From NCBI RefSeq assembly GCF_004210375.1, contig NW_027467782.1, positions 34,275,771 through 34,339,770 of the forward strand: a stretch of DNA of 64,000 bases. The letters run 5' to 3'. The position numbers and the translations under genes were made by a program. Position 1 is the stretch's first letter, and each line of letters begins with the position of its first letter. Shown one piece after another: positions 1 to 14,500 of this stretch. Source of the DNA: Tachypleus tridentatus (Eukaryota > Arthropoda > Merostomata > Xiphosura > Limulidae). The notes beneath the pieces were generated by a model. The model was not told where the DNA came from. It ran no database searches and was given only the letters and a program-made list of their open reading frames with translations.

Positions 1-3000
1 AAGTGTTAGATTAACATGATTGTTTTTTGTTCTTTGCAACAAGTGTTACATTAAGATGAATGTCTCTTGTTCTTTGTAACAAGTGTTATATTAAAACGAT
101 TTCTCTTGTTCTTTGCAATAAGTATTAACCTAATATTAGTGTCTCTTGTTCTTTGTAACAAATGTAACATTAACATGAGTGTCTCTTTCTGTGTAAAAAG
201 TGTTAAATTATAACGAGTGTGTCTTGTTCTTTGTAACAAGTCACATTAACACGAGTGTCTCCTACTTATTGTTCCAAGTTTTCTATTAATGAGTTTTCTT
301 GTTCTTTATAACAAGTATTACATTAACACGAGTTCTCTTGTTCTTTGTAACAAATGTTACATTAACATGAGTCTTGTACTTTATAACAAGTAACATGTTA
401 AAACAACACTTGTTCAAAAGAACACGACACTCATATTAATTTAACAATTGCTACAAAGAACAAGAGAAGTCGTGTTAATAGAGCACTTGTAATAAAGAAC
501 AAAACATTCCTGTTAATCTAACACTTGTTACAAAGAACAAGAGAAACTCATCTTAATGTAACACTTGTTGCAAAGAACAAAAAACAGTCATGTTAATCTA
601 ATACTTGTTTCAAAGAACAAGAGAAATCTTGTTATTATAACACTTGTTACAAAAAGAAGAGACAATCATTTTTATGTTACACTTGTTACAAAGAACAAGA
701 GACACTCATGTTAATGTAACACTTGTTACAAAAAACAAGAAACACTCACGTTATTATAACACTTGTTACAAAGAACAAGAGAACTCGCGTTTATGTAACA
801 CTAGTTACAAAAAACAAGAAACATGTTAATATAACACTTGTTACGATGAACAAGAGACACTCGTGTTAATGTAACCATTTTACAAAGAAAAAGAGAACTC
901 ATGTTAATAAAACACTTTTATAAAGAGCTATAGAACTCGTGTTAATGAAATACTTGTTAAAAAAAAAGAAACAATCATGTTAATATAACTTGTTGTACTG
1001 AAATCAGTGTCTCTTGTTCTTTGAAACGTGTTAGATTAACATGATTGTTTCTTGTTCTTTGTAACAAGTGTTACATTAACATGAATGTCTCTTGTTCTTT
1101 CTAACAAGTGTTATAATAACAAGATTTCTCTTGTTCTTTGAAACAAGTGTTAGATTAACATGACTGTTTTTTGTTCTTTGCAACAAGTGTTACATTAAGA
1201 TGAATGTCTCTTGTTCTTTGTAACAAGTGTTATATTAAAACGATTTCTCTTGTTCTTTGCAATAAGTATTAACCTAATATTAGTGTCTTTTGTTCTTTGT
1301 AACAAGTGTAGCATTAACATGAGTGTCTCTTTCTGTGTAAAAAGTGTTAAATTATAACGAGTGTGTCTTGTTCTTTGTAACAAGTCACATTAACACGAGT
1401 GTCTCCTGCTTATTGTTCCAAGTTTTCTATTAATGAGTTTTCTTGTTCTTTATAACAAGTATTACATTAACACGAGTTCTCTTGTTCTTTGTAACAACTG
1501 TTATATTAACATGATTGTCTTGTTCTTTGTAACAAGTGTTACATTAACATGAGTGTCTCTAGTTCTTTGTAACAAGTGTTATATTAATACGAGTTCTTGT
1601 TCTTTGTAACAAGTGTTAGATTGATATGATTGTCTTGTTCTTTGTAACAATTGTTACATTAACATGAGTGTCTCTAGTTCTTTGTAACAAGTGTTATATT
1701 AATACGAGTTCTCTTGTTCTTTGTAACAAGTTACATTAACATGAGTCTCTTGTACTTTGCAACAAGTAACATGTTAAAACAACACTTGTTTAAAAGAACA
1801 CGACACTCATGTTAATGTAACACTTGCTACAAAGAACAAGAGAAGTCGTGTTATAGAGCACTTGTAATAAAGAACAAGACATTCCTGTTAATGTAACACT
1901 TGTTACAAAGAACAAGAGAAACTCGTGTTATTGTAACACTTGTTAGAAAAAACAAGAAACAATGATGTTAATATAACACTTGTTTCAAAGAATAAGAGAA
2001 CTCATGCTAATATAAAACTTGTTACAAAAAGAAGAGACAATCATTTTTATGTTACATTTGTTAAAAAGAACAAGAGACTCATGTTAATGTAACACTTGTT
2101 ACAAAGAACAAGAAATAATCATGTTAATATATCACTTGATACAAAGAACAAGAAACAATCATGTTAATATATCACTTGATACAAAGAACAAGATACAATT
2201 ATGTTAATGTAACACTTGTTACAAAAAACAAGAAACACTCACGTTATTATAACACTTGTTATAAAGAACAAGAGAACTCGCGTTTATGTAACACTAGTTA
2301 CAAAACAAGAGACACCCATGTTTATGTAACACATGTGACAAAGAACAAGAGACATGTTAATATAACACTTGTTACGAAGAACAAGAGACACTCGTGTTAA
2401 TGTAACACTTTTACAAAGAACAAGGGAAATCATGTTAATGAAACAGTTTTATAAAGAACAATAGAAGTCGTGTTAATGAAACACTTGTTAAAAAAAACAA
2501 GAAACAATCATGTTAATATAACACTTGTTGTATTGACATCAGTGTCTCTTGTTCTTTGAAACGTGTTAGATTAACATGATTGTTTCTTCTTCTGTGTAAC
2601 AAGTGTTACATTAACATGAATTCTTGTTCTTTCTAACAAGTGTTATAATAACAAGATTTCTCTTGTTCTTTGAAACAAGTGTTAGACTAACATGACTGTT
2701 TTTTGTTCTTTGCAACAAGTGTTACATTAAGATGTTTCTTGTTCTTTGTAACAAGTGTTATATTAAAACGATTTCTCTTGTTCTTTGCAATAAGTATTAA
2801 CCTAATATTAGTGTCTCTTGTTCTTTGTAACAAGTGTAACATTAACATGAGTGTCTCTTTCTGTGTAAAAAGTGTTAAATTATAACGAGTGTGTATTATT
2901 CTTTGTAACAAGTGTCACATTAACACGAGTGTCTCCTGCTTATTGTTCCAAGTTTTCTATTAATGAGTTTTCTTGTTCTTTATAACAAGTATTACATTAA

Positions 3001-4699
3001 CACGAGTTCTCTTCTTCTTTGAAACAAATGTTATATTAACATGATTGTCTTGTTCTTTGTAACAAGTGTTACATTAAAATGAGTGTCTCTAGTTCTTTGT
3101 AACAAGTGTTATATTAATACGAGTTCTTGTTCTTTGTAACACGTGTTATATCAACATGAGTGTCTCTTGTTCTTTGTAACAAGTGTTAGATTGATATGAT
3201 TGTCTTGTTCTTTGTAACAATTGTTACATTAACATGAGTGTCTCTAGTTCTTTGTAACAAGTGTTATATTAATACGAGTTCTCTTGTTCTTTGCAATAAG
3301 TATTAACCTAATATTAATGTCTCTTGTTCTTTGTAACAAGTGTAACATTAAAACGATTTCTCTTGTTCTTTGCAATAAGTATTAACCTAATATTAGTGTC
3401 ACTTGTTCTTTGTAACATTAACATGAGTGTCTCTTTCTGTGTAAAAAGTGTTAAATTATAACGAGTGTGTATTGTTCTTTGTAACAAGTGTCACATTAAC
3501 ACGAGTGTCTCCTGCTTATTCTTGCAAGTTTTCTATATATGAGTTTTCTTGTTCTTTATAACAAGTATTACATTAACACGAGTTCTCTTGTTCTTTGTAA
3601 CAAATGTTATATTAACATGATTGTCTTGTTCTTTGTAACAAGTGTTACATTAACATGAGTGTCTCTAGTTCTTTGTAACAAGTGTTATATTAATACGAGT
3701 TCTTGTTATTTGTAACAAGTGTTAGATTGATATGATTGTCTTGTTCTTTGTAACAATTGTTACATTAACATGAGTGTCTCTTGTACTTTGTAACAAGTAA
3801 TATGTTAAAACAACACTTGTTTAAAAGAACACGACACTCATGTTTATGTAACACTTGTTACAAAAAACAAAAATACTCATGTTAATCTAACACTAGTTAC
3901 AAAAAACAAGAGACACCCATGTTTATGTAACACATGTGACAAAGAACAAGAGACATGTTAATATAACACATGTGACAAAGAACAAGAGACATGTTAATAT
4001 AACACTTGTTACAAAGAACAACAGAACTCGTGCTAATGAAACACTTTTATAAAGAACTATAAAAATCGTTTTAATATAACACTTGTTAAAAAGAACAAGA
4101 AACAATCATGTTAATATAACAATTGTTGTATTGACATCAGTGTCTCTTGTTCTTTGAAACGTGTTAGATGAACATGATTGTTTCTTGTTCTTTGTAACAA
4201 GTGTTACATTAACATGAATGTATCTTGTTCTTTCTAACAAGTGTTATAATAACAAGATTTCTCTTGTTCTTTGAAACAAGTGTCAGATTAACATGACTGT
4301 TTCTTGTTCTTTGCAATAAGTATTAACCTAATATTAGTGTCTCTTGTTCTTTGTAACAAGTGTTATATTAAAACGATTTCCCTTGTTCTTTGCAATAAGT
4401 ATTAACCTAATATTAGTGTCTCTTGTTCTTTGTAAGAAGTGTTAGATTGATATCATTTTCTTGTTCTTTGTAACAAGTGTTACATTAATATGAGTGTCTC
4501 ATGTTCTTTGTAACAAGGGTTACATAAACATGAGTTCTCTTGTTCTTTGTAACAAGTGTTCATTAACGTAAGTGTTCTTGTTCTTTGTAACAAGTGTTAA
4601 TATAAACATGAGTTCTCTTGTTCTTTGTAAAAGTGTTACATAAACATGAGTGTCTGAGATCTTTGTAACAAGTGTTACATTAACATGAGTCTTGTACTT

Positions 4700-4740
4700 T
4701 GTAACAAGTAACATGTTAATACAACACTTGTTACAAAGAA
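4700..4740. repeat. Typical M-to-P block junction (hairpin centre)
   Basis: This is a representative junction between an M block and a P block. CTTTGTAACAAGT is followed after a short AT-rich loop by ACTTGTTACAAAG, a perfect 13-bp inverted repeat. The loop carries the marker AAGTAACATGTTAA, which is present at every well-preserved M-to-P junction (near 391, 1767, 6285, 7005, 9072, 10871, 12721, 14467, 16204, 18099, 19716 and 21444). Because the flanking blocks are themselves inverted copies, the potential stem extends for hundreds of bases, imperfectly. Confidence 0.8.
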
Positions 4741-5504
4741 CACGACACTCATGTTAATGTAACACTTGCTACAAAAAACAAAAGTCGTGTTAATATAGCA
4801 CTTGTAATAAAGAACAAGACATTCCTGTTAATGTAACACTTGTTACAAAAAACAAAGATACTCGTGTTAATCTAACACTTGTTACAAAGAAGAAGAGAAA
4901 CTCGTGTTATTGTAACACTTGTTAGAGAAAACAAGAAACAATGATGTTAATATAACACTTGTTTCAAAGAATAATAGAACTCATGCTAATATAAAACTTG
5001 TTACAAAAAAAAGAGACACTCATGTTTATGTTACACATGCTACAAAGAACAAGACACTCATGTTTATGTTACACATGTTACAAAGAACAAGAAACAATCA
5101 TGTTAATATATCACTTGATACAAAGAACAAGATACAATTATGTTAATGTAACACTTGTTACAAAAAACAAGAAACACTCACGTTATTATAACACTTGTTA
5201 TAAAAAACAAGAGAACTCGCGTTTATGTAACACTAGTTACAAAAAACAAGAGACACCCATGTTTATGTAACACATGTGACAAAGAACAAGAGACATGTTA
5301 ATATAACACTTGTTACGAAGAACAAGAGACACTCGTGTTAATGTAACACTTTTACAAAGAACAAGAGACACTCGTGTTAATGTAACACTTTTACAAAGAA
5401 CAAGAGAACTCATGTTAATGAAACACTTTTATAAAGAACGATAAAACTCGTGTTAATGAAACACTTGTTAAAAAGAACAAGAAACAATCATGTTAATATA
5501 ACAC

Positions 5505-5535
5505 TTGTTGTATTGACATCAGTGTCTCTTGTTCT
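5505..5535. repeat. Typical P-to-M block junction (TATTGACATCAG spacer)
   Basis: The P-to-M switch carries a conserved spacer, TATTGACATCAGTG, between ACACTTGTTG and TCTCTTGTTCTTT. The same spacer is seen near 2530, 4128, 7619, 9798, 11671, 13453, 15268, 16970, 18897, 20490 and 20560; a diverged form is near 995. Two junctions (about 6600 and 8660) use GACACTGATGT(C/G)AATATAAC instead, so they arose by separate events. Confidence 0.75.
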
Positions 5536-8500
5536 TTAAAACATGTGTTAGATTAACATGATTGTTCCTTGTTCTTTGTAACAAGTGTTACATTAACATG
5601 AATGTCTCTTGTTCTTTCTAACAAGTGTTATAATAACAAGATTTCTATTGTTCTTTGAAACAAGTGTTAGATTAACATGATTGTTTTTTGTTCTTTGCAA
5701 CAAGTGTTACATTAAGATGAATGTCTCTTGTTCTTTGTAACAAGTGTTATATTAAAACGATTTCTCTTGTTCTTTGCAATAAGTATTAACCTAATATTAG
5801 TGTCTCTTGTTCTTTGTAACAAGTGTAACATTAACATGAGTGTCTCTTTCTGTGTAAAAAGTGTTAAATTATAACGAGTGTGTCTTGTTCTTTGTAACAA
5901 GTCACATTAACACGAGTGTCTCCTACTTATTGTTCCAAGTTTTCTATTAATGAGTTTTCTTGTTCTTTATAACAAGTATTACATTAACACGAGTTCTCTT
6001 GTTCTTTGTAACAAATGTTATATTAACATGATTGTCTTGTTCTTTGTAACAAGTGTTACATTAACATGAGTGTCTCTACTTCTTTGTAACAAGTGTTATA
6101 TCAACATGAGTGTCTCTTGTTCTTTGTAACAAGTGTTAGATTGATATGATTTTCTTGTTCTTTGTAACAATTGTTACATTAACATGAGTGTCTAGTTCTT
6201 TGAAACAAGTGTTATATTAATACAAGTTCTCTTGTTCCTTGTAACAAGTGTTACATTAACATGAGTCTTGTACTTTGTAACAAGTAACATGTTAAAACAA
6301 CACTTGTTCAAAAGAACACGACACTCATGTTAATTTAACACTTGCTACAAAGAACAAGAGAAGTTGTGTTAATAGAGCACTTGTAATAAAGAACAAGACA
6401 TTCCTGTTAATGTAACACTTGTTACAAAAACAAAGATACTCATGTTAATCTAACACTTGTTACAAAGAACAAGAGAAACTCATCTTAATGTAACACTTGT
6501 TGCAAAGAACAAAAAACAGTCATGTTAATCTAATACTTGTTTCAAAGAACAAGAGAAATCTTGTTATTATAACACTTGTTACAAAGAACAAGAGACACTG
6601 ATGTCAATATAACAAGTGTTACATTAATATGAGTGTCTCATGTTCTTTGTAACAATGGTTACATAAACACGAGTTCTCTTGTTCTTTGTAACAAGTATTA
6701 CAGTAACATGAGTGTCTCTTGCTCTTTGTAACAAGTGTTATATTAACATGTCTCTTGTTCTTTGTAAAAGTGTTACATAAACATGAGTGTCTCTTGTTCT
6801 TTGTAACAAATGTTATTTAACATGATTGTCTCTTGTTTTTTGTAGCAACTGTTATATTAACACGACTTCTTGTTCGTTGTAACAAATGTTACATTGATAT
6901 GATTGTTTCTTGTTCTTTCCAACAAGTGTTACATTAACATGAGTGTCTCTAGATCTTTGTAACAAGTGTTACATTAACATGAGTCTCTTGTACTTTGTAA
7001 CAAGTAACATGTTAATCTAACACTTGTTACAAAGAAGAAGAGAAACTCGTGTTATTGTAACACTTGTTAGAGAAAACAAGAAACAATGATGTTAATATAA
7101 CACTTGTTTCAAAGAATAATAGAACTCATGCTAATATAAAACTTGTTACAAAAAGAAGAGACAATCATCTTTATGTTACACTTGTTACAAAGAACAAGAG
7201 ACACTCATGTTTATGTTACACATGTTACAAAGAACAAGAAACAATCATGTTAATATATCACTTGATACAAAGAACAAGATACAATTATGTTAATGTAACA
7301 CTTGTTACAAAAAACAAGAAACACTCACGTTATTATAACACTTGTTATAAAGAACAAGAGAACTCGCGTTTATGTAACACTAGTTACAAAAAACAAGAGA
7401 CACCCATGTTTATGTAACACATGTGACAAAGAACAAGAGACATGTTAATATAACACTTGTTACGAAGAACAAGAGACACTCGTGTTAATGTAACACTTTT
7501 ACAAAGAACAAGAGAAATCATGTTAAAGAAACACTTTTATAAAGAACTATAAAACTCGTGTTAATGAAACACTTGTTAAAAAGAACAAGAAACAATCATG
7601 TTAATATAACACTTGTTGTATTGACATCAGTGTCTCTTGTTCTTTGAAACATGTGTTAGATTAACATGATTGTTTCTTGTTCTTTGTAACAAGTGTTACA
7701 TTAACATGAATGTCTCTTGTTCTTTCTAACAAGTGTTATAATAACAAGATTTCTATTGTTCTTTGAAACAAGTGTTAGATTAACATGACTGTTTTTTGTT
7801 CTTTGCAACAAGTGTTACATAAAGATGAATGTCTCTTGTTCTTTGTAACAAGTGTTATATTAAAACGATTTCTCTTGTTCTTTGCAATAAGTATTAACCT
7901 AATATTAGTGTCTCTTGTTCTTTGTAACAAGTGTAACATTAACATGAGTGTCTCTTTCTGTGTAAAAAGTGTTAAATTATAACGAGTGTGTCTTGTTCTT
8001 TGTAACAAGTCACATTAACACGAGTGTCTCCTACTTATTGTTCCAAGTTTTCTATTAATGAGTTTTCTTGTTCTTTATAACAAGTATTACATTAACACGA
8101 GTTCTCTTGTTCTTTGTAACAAATGTTATATTAACATGATTGTCTTGTTCTTTGTAACAAGTGTTACATTAACATGAGTGTCTCTAGTTCTTTGTAGCAA
8201 GTGTTATATCAACATGAGTGTCTCTTGTTCTTTGTAACAAGTGTTAGATTGATATGATTTTCTTGTTCTTTGTAACAATTGTTACATTAACATGAGTGTC
8301 TAGTTCTTTGTAACAAGTGTTATATTAATACAAGTTCTCTTGTTCCTTGTAACAAGTGTTACATTAACATGAGTCTTGTACTTTGTAACAAGTAACACGT
8401 TAAAACAACACTTGTTCAAAAGAACACGACACTCATGTTAATTTAACACTTGCTACAAAGAACAAGAGAAGTCGTGTTAATAGAGCACTTGTAATAAAGA

Positions 8501-11500
8501 ACAAGACATTCCTGTTAATGTAACACTTGTTACAAAAACAAAGATACTCATGTTAATGTAACACTTGTTGCAAAGAACAAAAAACAGTCATGTTAATCTA
8601 ATACTTGTTTCAAAGAACAAGAGAAATCTTGTTATTATAACACTTGTTACAAAGAACAAGAGACACTGATGTGAATATAACAAGTGTTACATTAATATGA
8701 GTGTCTCATGTTCTTTGTAACAATGGTTACATAAACACGAGTTCTCTTGTTCTTTGTAACAAGTATTACAGTAACATGAGTGTCTCTTGCTCTTTGTAAC
8801 AAGTGTTATATTAACATGTCTCTTGTTCTTTGTAAAAGTGTTACATAAACATGAGTGTCTCTTGTTCTTTGTAACAAATGTTATTTAACATGATTGTCTC
8901 TTGTTCTTTGTAACAAATGTTATTTAACATGATTGTCTCTTGTTTTTTGTAGCAACTGTTATATTAACACGACTTCTTGTTCGTTGTAACAAATGTTACA
9001 TTGATATGATTGTTTCTTGTTCTTTCCACCAAGTGTTACATTAACATGAGTCTCTTGTACTTTGTAACAAGTAACATGTTAATACAACACTTGTTACAAA
9101 GAACACGACACTCATGTTAATGTAACACTTGCTACAAAGAACAAGAGAAGTCGTGTTAATATTGCACTTGTAATAAAGAACAAGACATTGCTGTTAATGT
9201 AACACTTGTTACAAAAAACAAAGATACTCGTGTTAATCTAACACTTGTTACAAAGAAGAAGAGAAACTCGTGTTATTGTAACACTTGTTAGAGAAAACAA
9301 GAAACAATGATGTTAATATAACACTTGTTTCAAAGAATAATAGAACTCATGCTAATATAAAACCAGTTACAAAAAGAAGAGACAATCATCTTTATGTTAC
9401 ACTTGTTACAAAGAACAAGAGACACTCATGTTTATGTTACACGTTACAAAGAACAAGAAACAATCATGTTAATATATCACTTGATACAAAGAACAAGATA
9501 CAATTATGTTAATGTAACACTTGTTACAAAAACAAGAAACACTCACGTTATTATAACACTTGTTATAAAGAACAAGAGAACTCGCGTTTATGTAACACTA
9601 GTTACAAAAAACAAGAGACACCCATGTTTATGTAACACATGTGACAAAGAACAAGAGACATGTTAATATAACACTTGTTACGAAGAACAAGAGACACTCA
9701 TGTTAAAGAAACACTTTTATAAAGAACTATAAAACTCGTGTTAATGAAACACTTGTTAAAAAGAACAAGAAACAATCATGTTAATATAACACTTGTTGTA
9801 TTGACATCAGTGTCTCTTGTTCTTTGAAACGTGTTAGATTAACATGATTGTTTCTTCTTCTTTGTAACAAGTGTTACATTAACATGAATGTCTCTTGTTC
9901 TTTCTAACAAGTGTTATAATAACAAGATTTCTCTTGTTCTTTGAAACAAATGTTAGATTAACATGACTGTTTTTTGTTCTTTGCAACAAGTGTTATATTA
10001 AAACGATTTCTCTTGTTCTTTGCAATAAGTATTAACCTAATATTAGTGTCTCTTGTTCTTTGTAACAAGTGTAACATTAACATGAGTGTCTCTTTCTGTG
10101 TAAAAAGTGTTAAATTATAACGAGTGTGTCTTGTTCTTTGTAACAAGTCACATTAACACGAGTGTTTCCTACTTATTGTTCCAAGTTTTCTATTAATGAG
10201 TTTTCTTGTTCTTTATAACAAGTATTACATTAACATGATTGTCTTGTTCTTTGTAACAAGTGTTACATTAACATGAGTGTCTCTAGTTCTTTGTAACAAG
10301 TGTTATATCAACATGTCTCTTGTTCTTTATAAAAGTGTTACATAAACATGAGTGTCTCTTGTACTTTGTAACAAATGTTATTTAAAATGATTCTCTCTTG
10401 TTTTTTGTAGCAACTGTTGTATAAACACGACTTCTTGTTCGTTGTAACAAGTGTTACATTGATATGATTGTTTCTTGTTCTTTGTAATAAAATGATGGTC
10501 TCTTGTTTTTTGTAGCAACTGTTATATTAACACGACTTCTTGTTCGTTGTAACAAGTGTTACATTGATATGATTGTTTCTTGTTCTTTGTAATAAGTGTT
10601 ACATTAACATGAGTGTCTAGTTCTTTGTAAGAAGTTTTATATCAATACGAGTTCTCTTGTTCTTTGTAACAAGTGTTACGTTAACATGAGAGTCTCTTGT
10701 ACATTGTAAAAAGTGTTAGATAAACATGAGTGTCTCTTGTTCTTTGAACTAGTGTTAGATTGATATGATAATTTCTTGTTCTTTCCAACAAGTGTTACAT
10801 AAACATGAGTGTCTCTAGATCTTTGTAACAAGTGTTACATTAACATGAGTCTCTTGTACTTTGTAACAAGTAACATGTTAATACAACACTTGTTACAAAG
10901 AACACGACACTCATGTTAATGTAACACTTGCTACAAAGAACAAGAGAAGTCGTGTTAATAGAGCACTTGTAATAAAGAACAAGACATTCCTGTTAATGTA
11001 ACACTTGTTACAAAAAACAAAGATACTCGTGTTAATCTAACACTTGTTACAAAGAACAAGAGAAACTCGTGTTATTGTAACACTTGTTAGAAAAAACAAG
11101 AAACAATGATGTTAATATAACACTTGTTTCAAAGAATAAGAGAACTCATACTAATATAAAACATGTTACAAAAAGAAGAGACCATCATCTTTATGTTACA
11201 CTTGTTACAAAGAACAAGAGACTCATGTTAATGTAACACTTGTTATAAAGAACAAGAAACAATCATGTTAATATATTACTTGATACAAAGAACAAGATAC
11301 AATTATGTTAATGTAACAGTTGTTACAAAAAACAAGAAACACTCACGTTATTATAACACTTTTTATAAAGAAGAAGAGAACTCGCGTTTATGTAACACTA
11401 GTTACAAAAAACAAGAGACACCCATGTTTATGTAACACATGTGGCAAAGAACAAGAGACATGTTAATATAACACTTGTTACGAAGAACAAGAGACACTCG

Positions 11501-14500
11501 TGTTAATGTAACACTTTTACAAAGAACAAGAGGACTCATGTTAATGAAACACTTTTACAAAGAAGAAGAGAACTCATGTTAATGAAACACTTTTATAAAG
11601 AACTATAAAACTCGTGTTAATGAAACACTTTTATAAAGAACTATAAAACTCGTATTAATATAACACTTGTTGTATTGACATCAGTGTCTCTTATTCTTTG
11701 AAAAATGTGTTAGATTAACATGATTGTTTCTTGTTCTTTGTAACAAGTGTTACATTAATATGAATGTCTCTTGTTCTTTCTAACAAGTGTTATAATAACA
11801 AGATTTCTCTTGTTCTTTAAAACAAGTGTTAGATTAACATGACTGTTTTTTGTTCTTTGCAACAAGTGTTACATTAAGATGAATGTCTCTTGTTCTTTGT
11901 AACAAGTGTTATATTAAAACGATTTCTCTTGTTCTTTGCAATAAGTATTAACCTAATATTAGTGTCTCTTGTTCTTTGTAACAAGTGTAACATTAACATG
12001 AGTGTCTCTTTCTGTGTAAAAAGTGTTAAATTATAACGAGTGTGTCTTGTTCTTTGTAACAAGTCACATTAACACGAGTGTTTCCTAGTTATTGTTCCAA
12101 GTTTTCTATTAATGAGTTTTCTTGTTCTTTATAACAAGTATTACATTAACACGAGTTCTCTTGATCTTTGTAACAAATGTTATATTAACATGATTGTCTT
12201 GTTCTTTGTAACAAGTGTTACATTAACATGAGTGTCTCTAGTTCTTTGTAACAAGTGTTATATCAACATGTCTCTTGTTCTTTGTAAAAGTGTTACATAA
12301 ACATAAGTGTCTCTTGTTCTTTGTAACAAATGTTATTTAACATGATTGTCTCTTGTTTTTTGTAGCAACTGTTATATTAACATGACTTCTTGTTCGTTGT
12401 AACAAGTGTTTCATTGATATGATTGTTTCTTGTTCTTTGTAATAAGTGTTACATTAACATGAGTGTCTAGTTCTTTGTAATAAGTTTTATATCAATACGA
12501 GTTCTCTTGTTCTTTGTAACAAGTGTTACGTTAACATGACAGTCTCTTGTACATTGTAACAAGTGTTAGATAAACATGAGAGTCTCTTGTTCTTTGAACT
12601 AGTGTTAGATTGATATGATTGTTTCTTGTTCTTTCCAACAAGTGTTACATTAATATGAGTGTCTCTAGATCTTTGTAACAAGTGTTACATTAACATGAGT
12701 CTCTTGTACTTTGTAACAAGTAACATGTTAATACAACACTTGTTACAAAGAACACGACACTCATGTTAATGTAACACATGCTACAAAGAACAAGAGAAGT
12801 CGTGTTAATAGAGCACCTGTAATAAAGAACAAGACATTCCTGTTAATGTAACACTTGTTACAAAAAAACAAAGATACTCGTGTCAATCTAACACTTGTTA
12901 CAAAGAACAAGAGAAACTCGTGTTATTGTAACACTTGTTAGAAAAAACAAGAAAAAATGATGTTAATATAACACTTGTTTCAAAAAATAAGAGAACTCAT
13001 GCTAATATAAAACTTATTACGAAAAAGAAGAGACAATCATCTTTATGTTACACTTGTTACAAAGAAGAAGAGACTCATGTTAATGTAACACTTGTTAGAA
13101 AGAACAAGAAACAATCATGTTAATATATCACTTGATACAAAGAACAAGATACAATTATGTTAATGTAACACTTGTTACAAAAAAACAAGAAACACTCACG
13201 TTATTATAACACTTGTTATAAAGAACAAGAGAACTCGCGTTTATGTAACACTAGTTACAAAAAACAAGAGGCACCCCTGTTTATGTAACACATGTGACAA
13301 AGAACAAGAGACACTCGTGTTAATGTAACACTTTTACAAAGAACAAGAGACACTCGTGTTAATGAAACACTTTTATAAAGAACTATAAAACTCGTGTTAA
13401 TGAAACACTTGTTAAAAAGAACAAGAAACAATCATGTTAATATAACACTTGTTGTATTGACATCAGTGTCTCTTGTTCTTTGATACATGTGTTAGATTAA
13501 CATGATTGTTTCTTGTTCTTTGTAACAAGTGTTACATTAATATGAATGTCTCTTGTTCTTTCTAACAAGTGTTATAATAACAAGATTTCTCTTGTTCTTT
13601 GAAACAAGTGTTAGATTAACATGACTGTTTTTTGTTCTTTGCAACAAGTGTTACATTAAGATGAATGTCTCTTGTTCTTTGTAACAAGTGTTATATTAAA
13701 ACGATTTCTCTTGTTCTTTGCAATAAGTATTAACCTAATATTAGTGTCTCTTGTTCTTTGTAACAAGTGTAACATTAACATGAGTGTCTCTTTCTGTGTA
13801 AAAAGTGTTAAATTATAACGAGTGTGTTTTGTTCTTTGTAACAAGTCACATTAACACGAGTGTCTCCTGCTTATTGTTCCAAGTTTTCTATTAATGAGTT
13901 TTCTTGTTCTTTATAACAAGTATTACATTAACACGAGTTCTCTTGTTCTTTGTAACAAATGTTATATTAACATGATTGTCTTGTTCTTTGTAACACGTGT
14001 TATATCAACATGAGTGTCTCTTGTTCTTTGTAACAAGTGTTAGATTGATATGATTTTCTTGTTCTTTGTAACAATTGTTACATTAACATGAGTGTCTAGT
14101 TCTTTGTAACAAGTGTTATATTAATACGAGTTCTCTTGTTCCTTGTAACAAGTGTTACATTGATATGATTGTTTCTTGTTCTTTGTAATAAGTGTTACAT
14201 TAACATGAGTGTCTAGTTCTTTGTAAGAAGTTTTATATCAATACGAGTTCTCTTGTTCTTTGTAACAAGTGTTACGTTAACATGAGAGTCTCTTGTACAT
14301 TGTAACAAGTGTTAGATAAACATGAGTGTCTCTTGTTCTTTGAACTAGTGTTAGATTGATATGATTGTTTCTTGTTCTTTCCAACAAATCTTACATTAAC
14401 ATGAGTGTCTCTAGATCTTTGTAACAAGTGTTACATTAACATGAGTCTCTTGTACTTTGTAACAAGTAACATGTTAATACAACACTTGTTACAAAGAACA

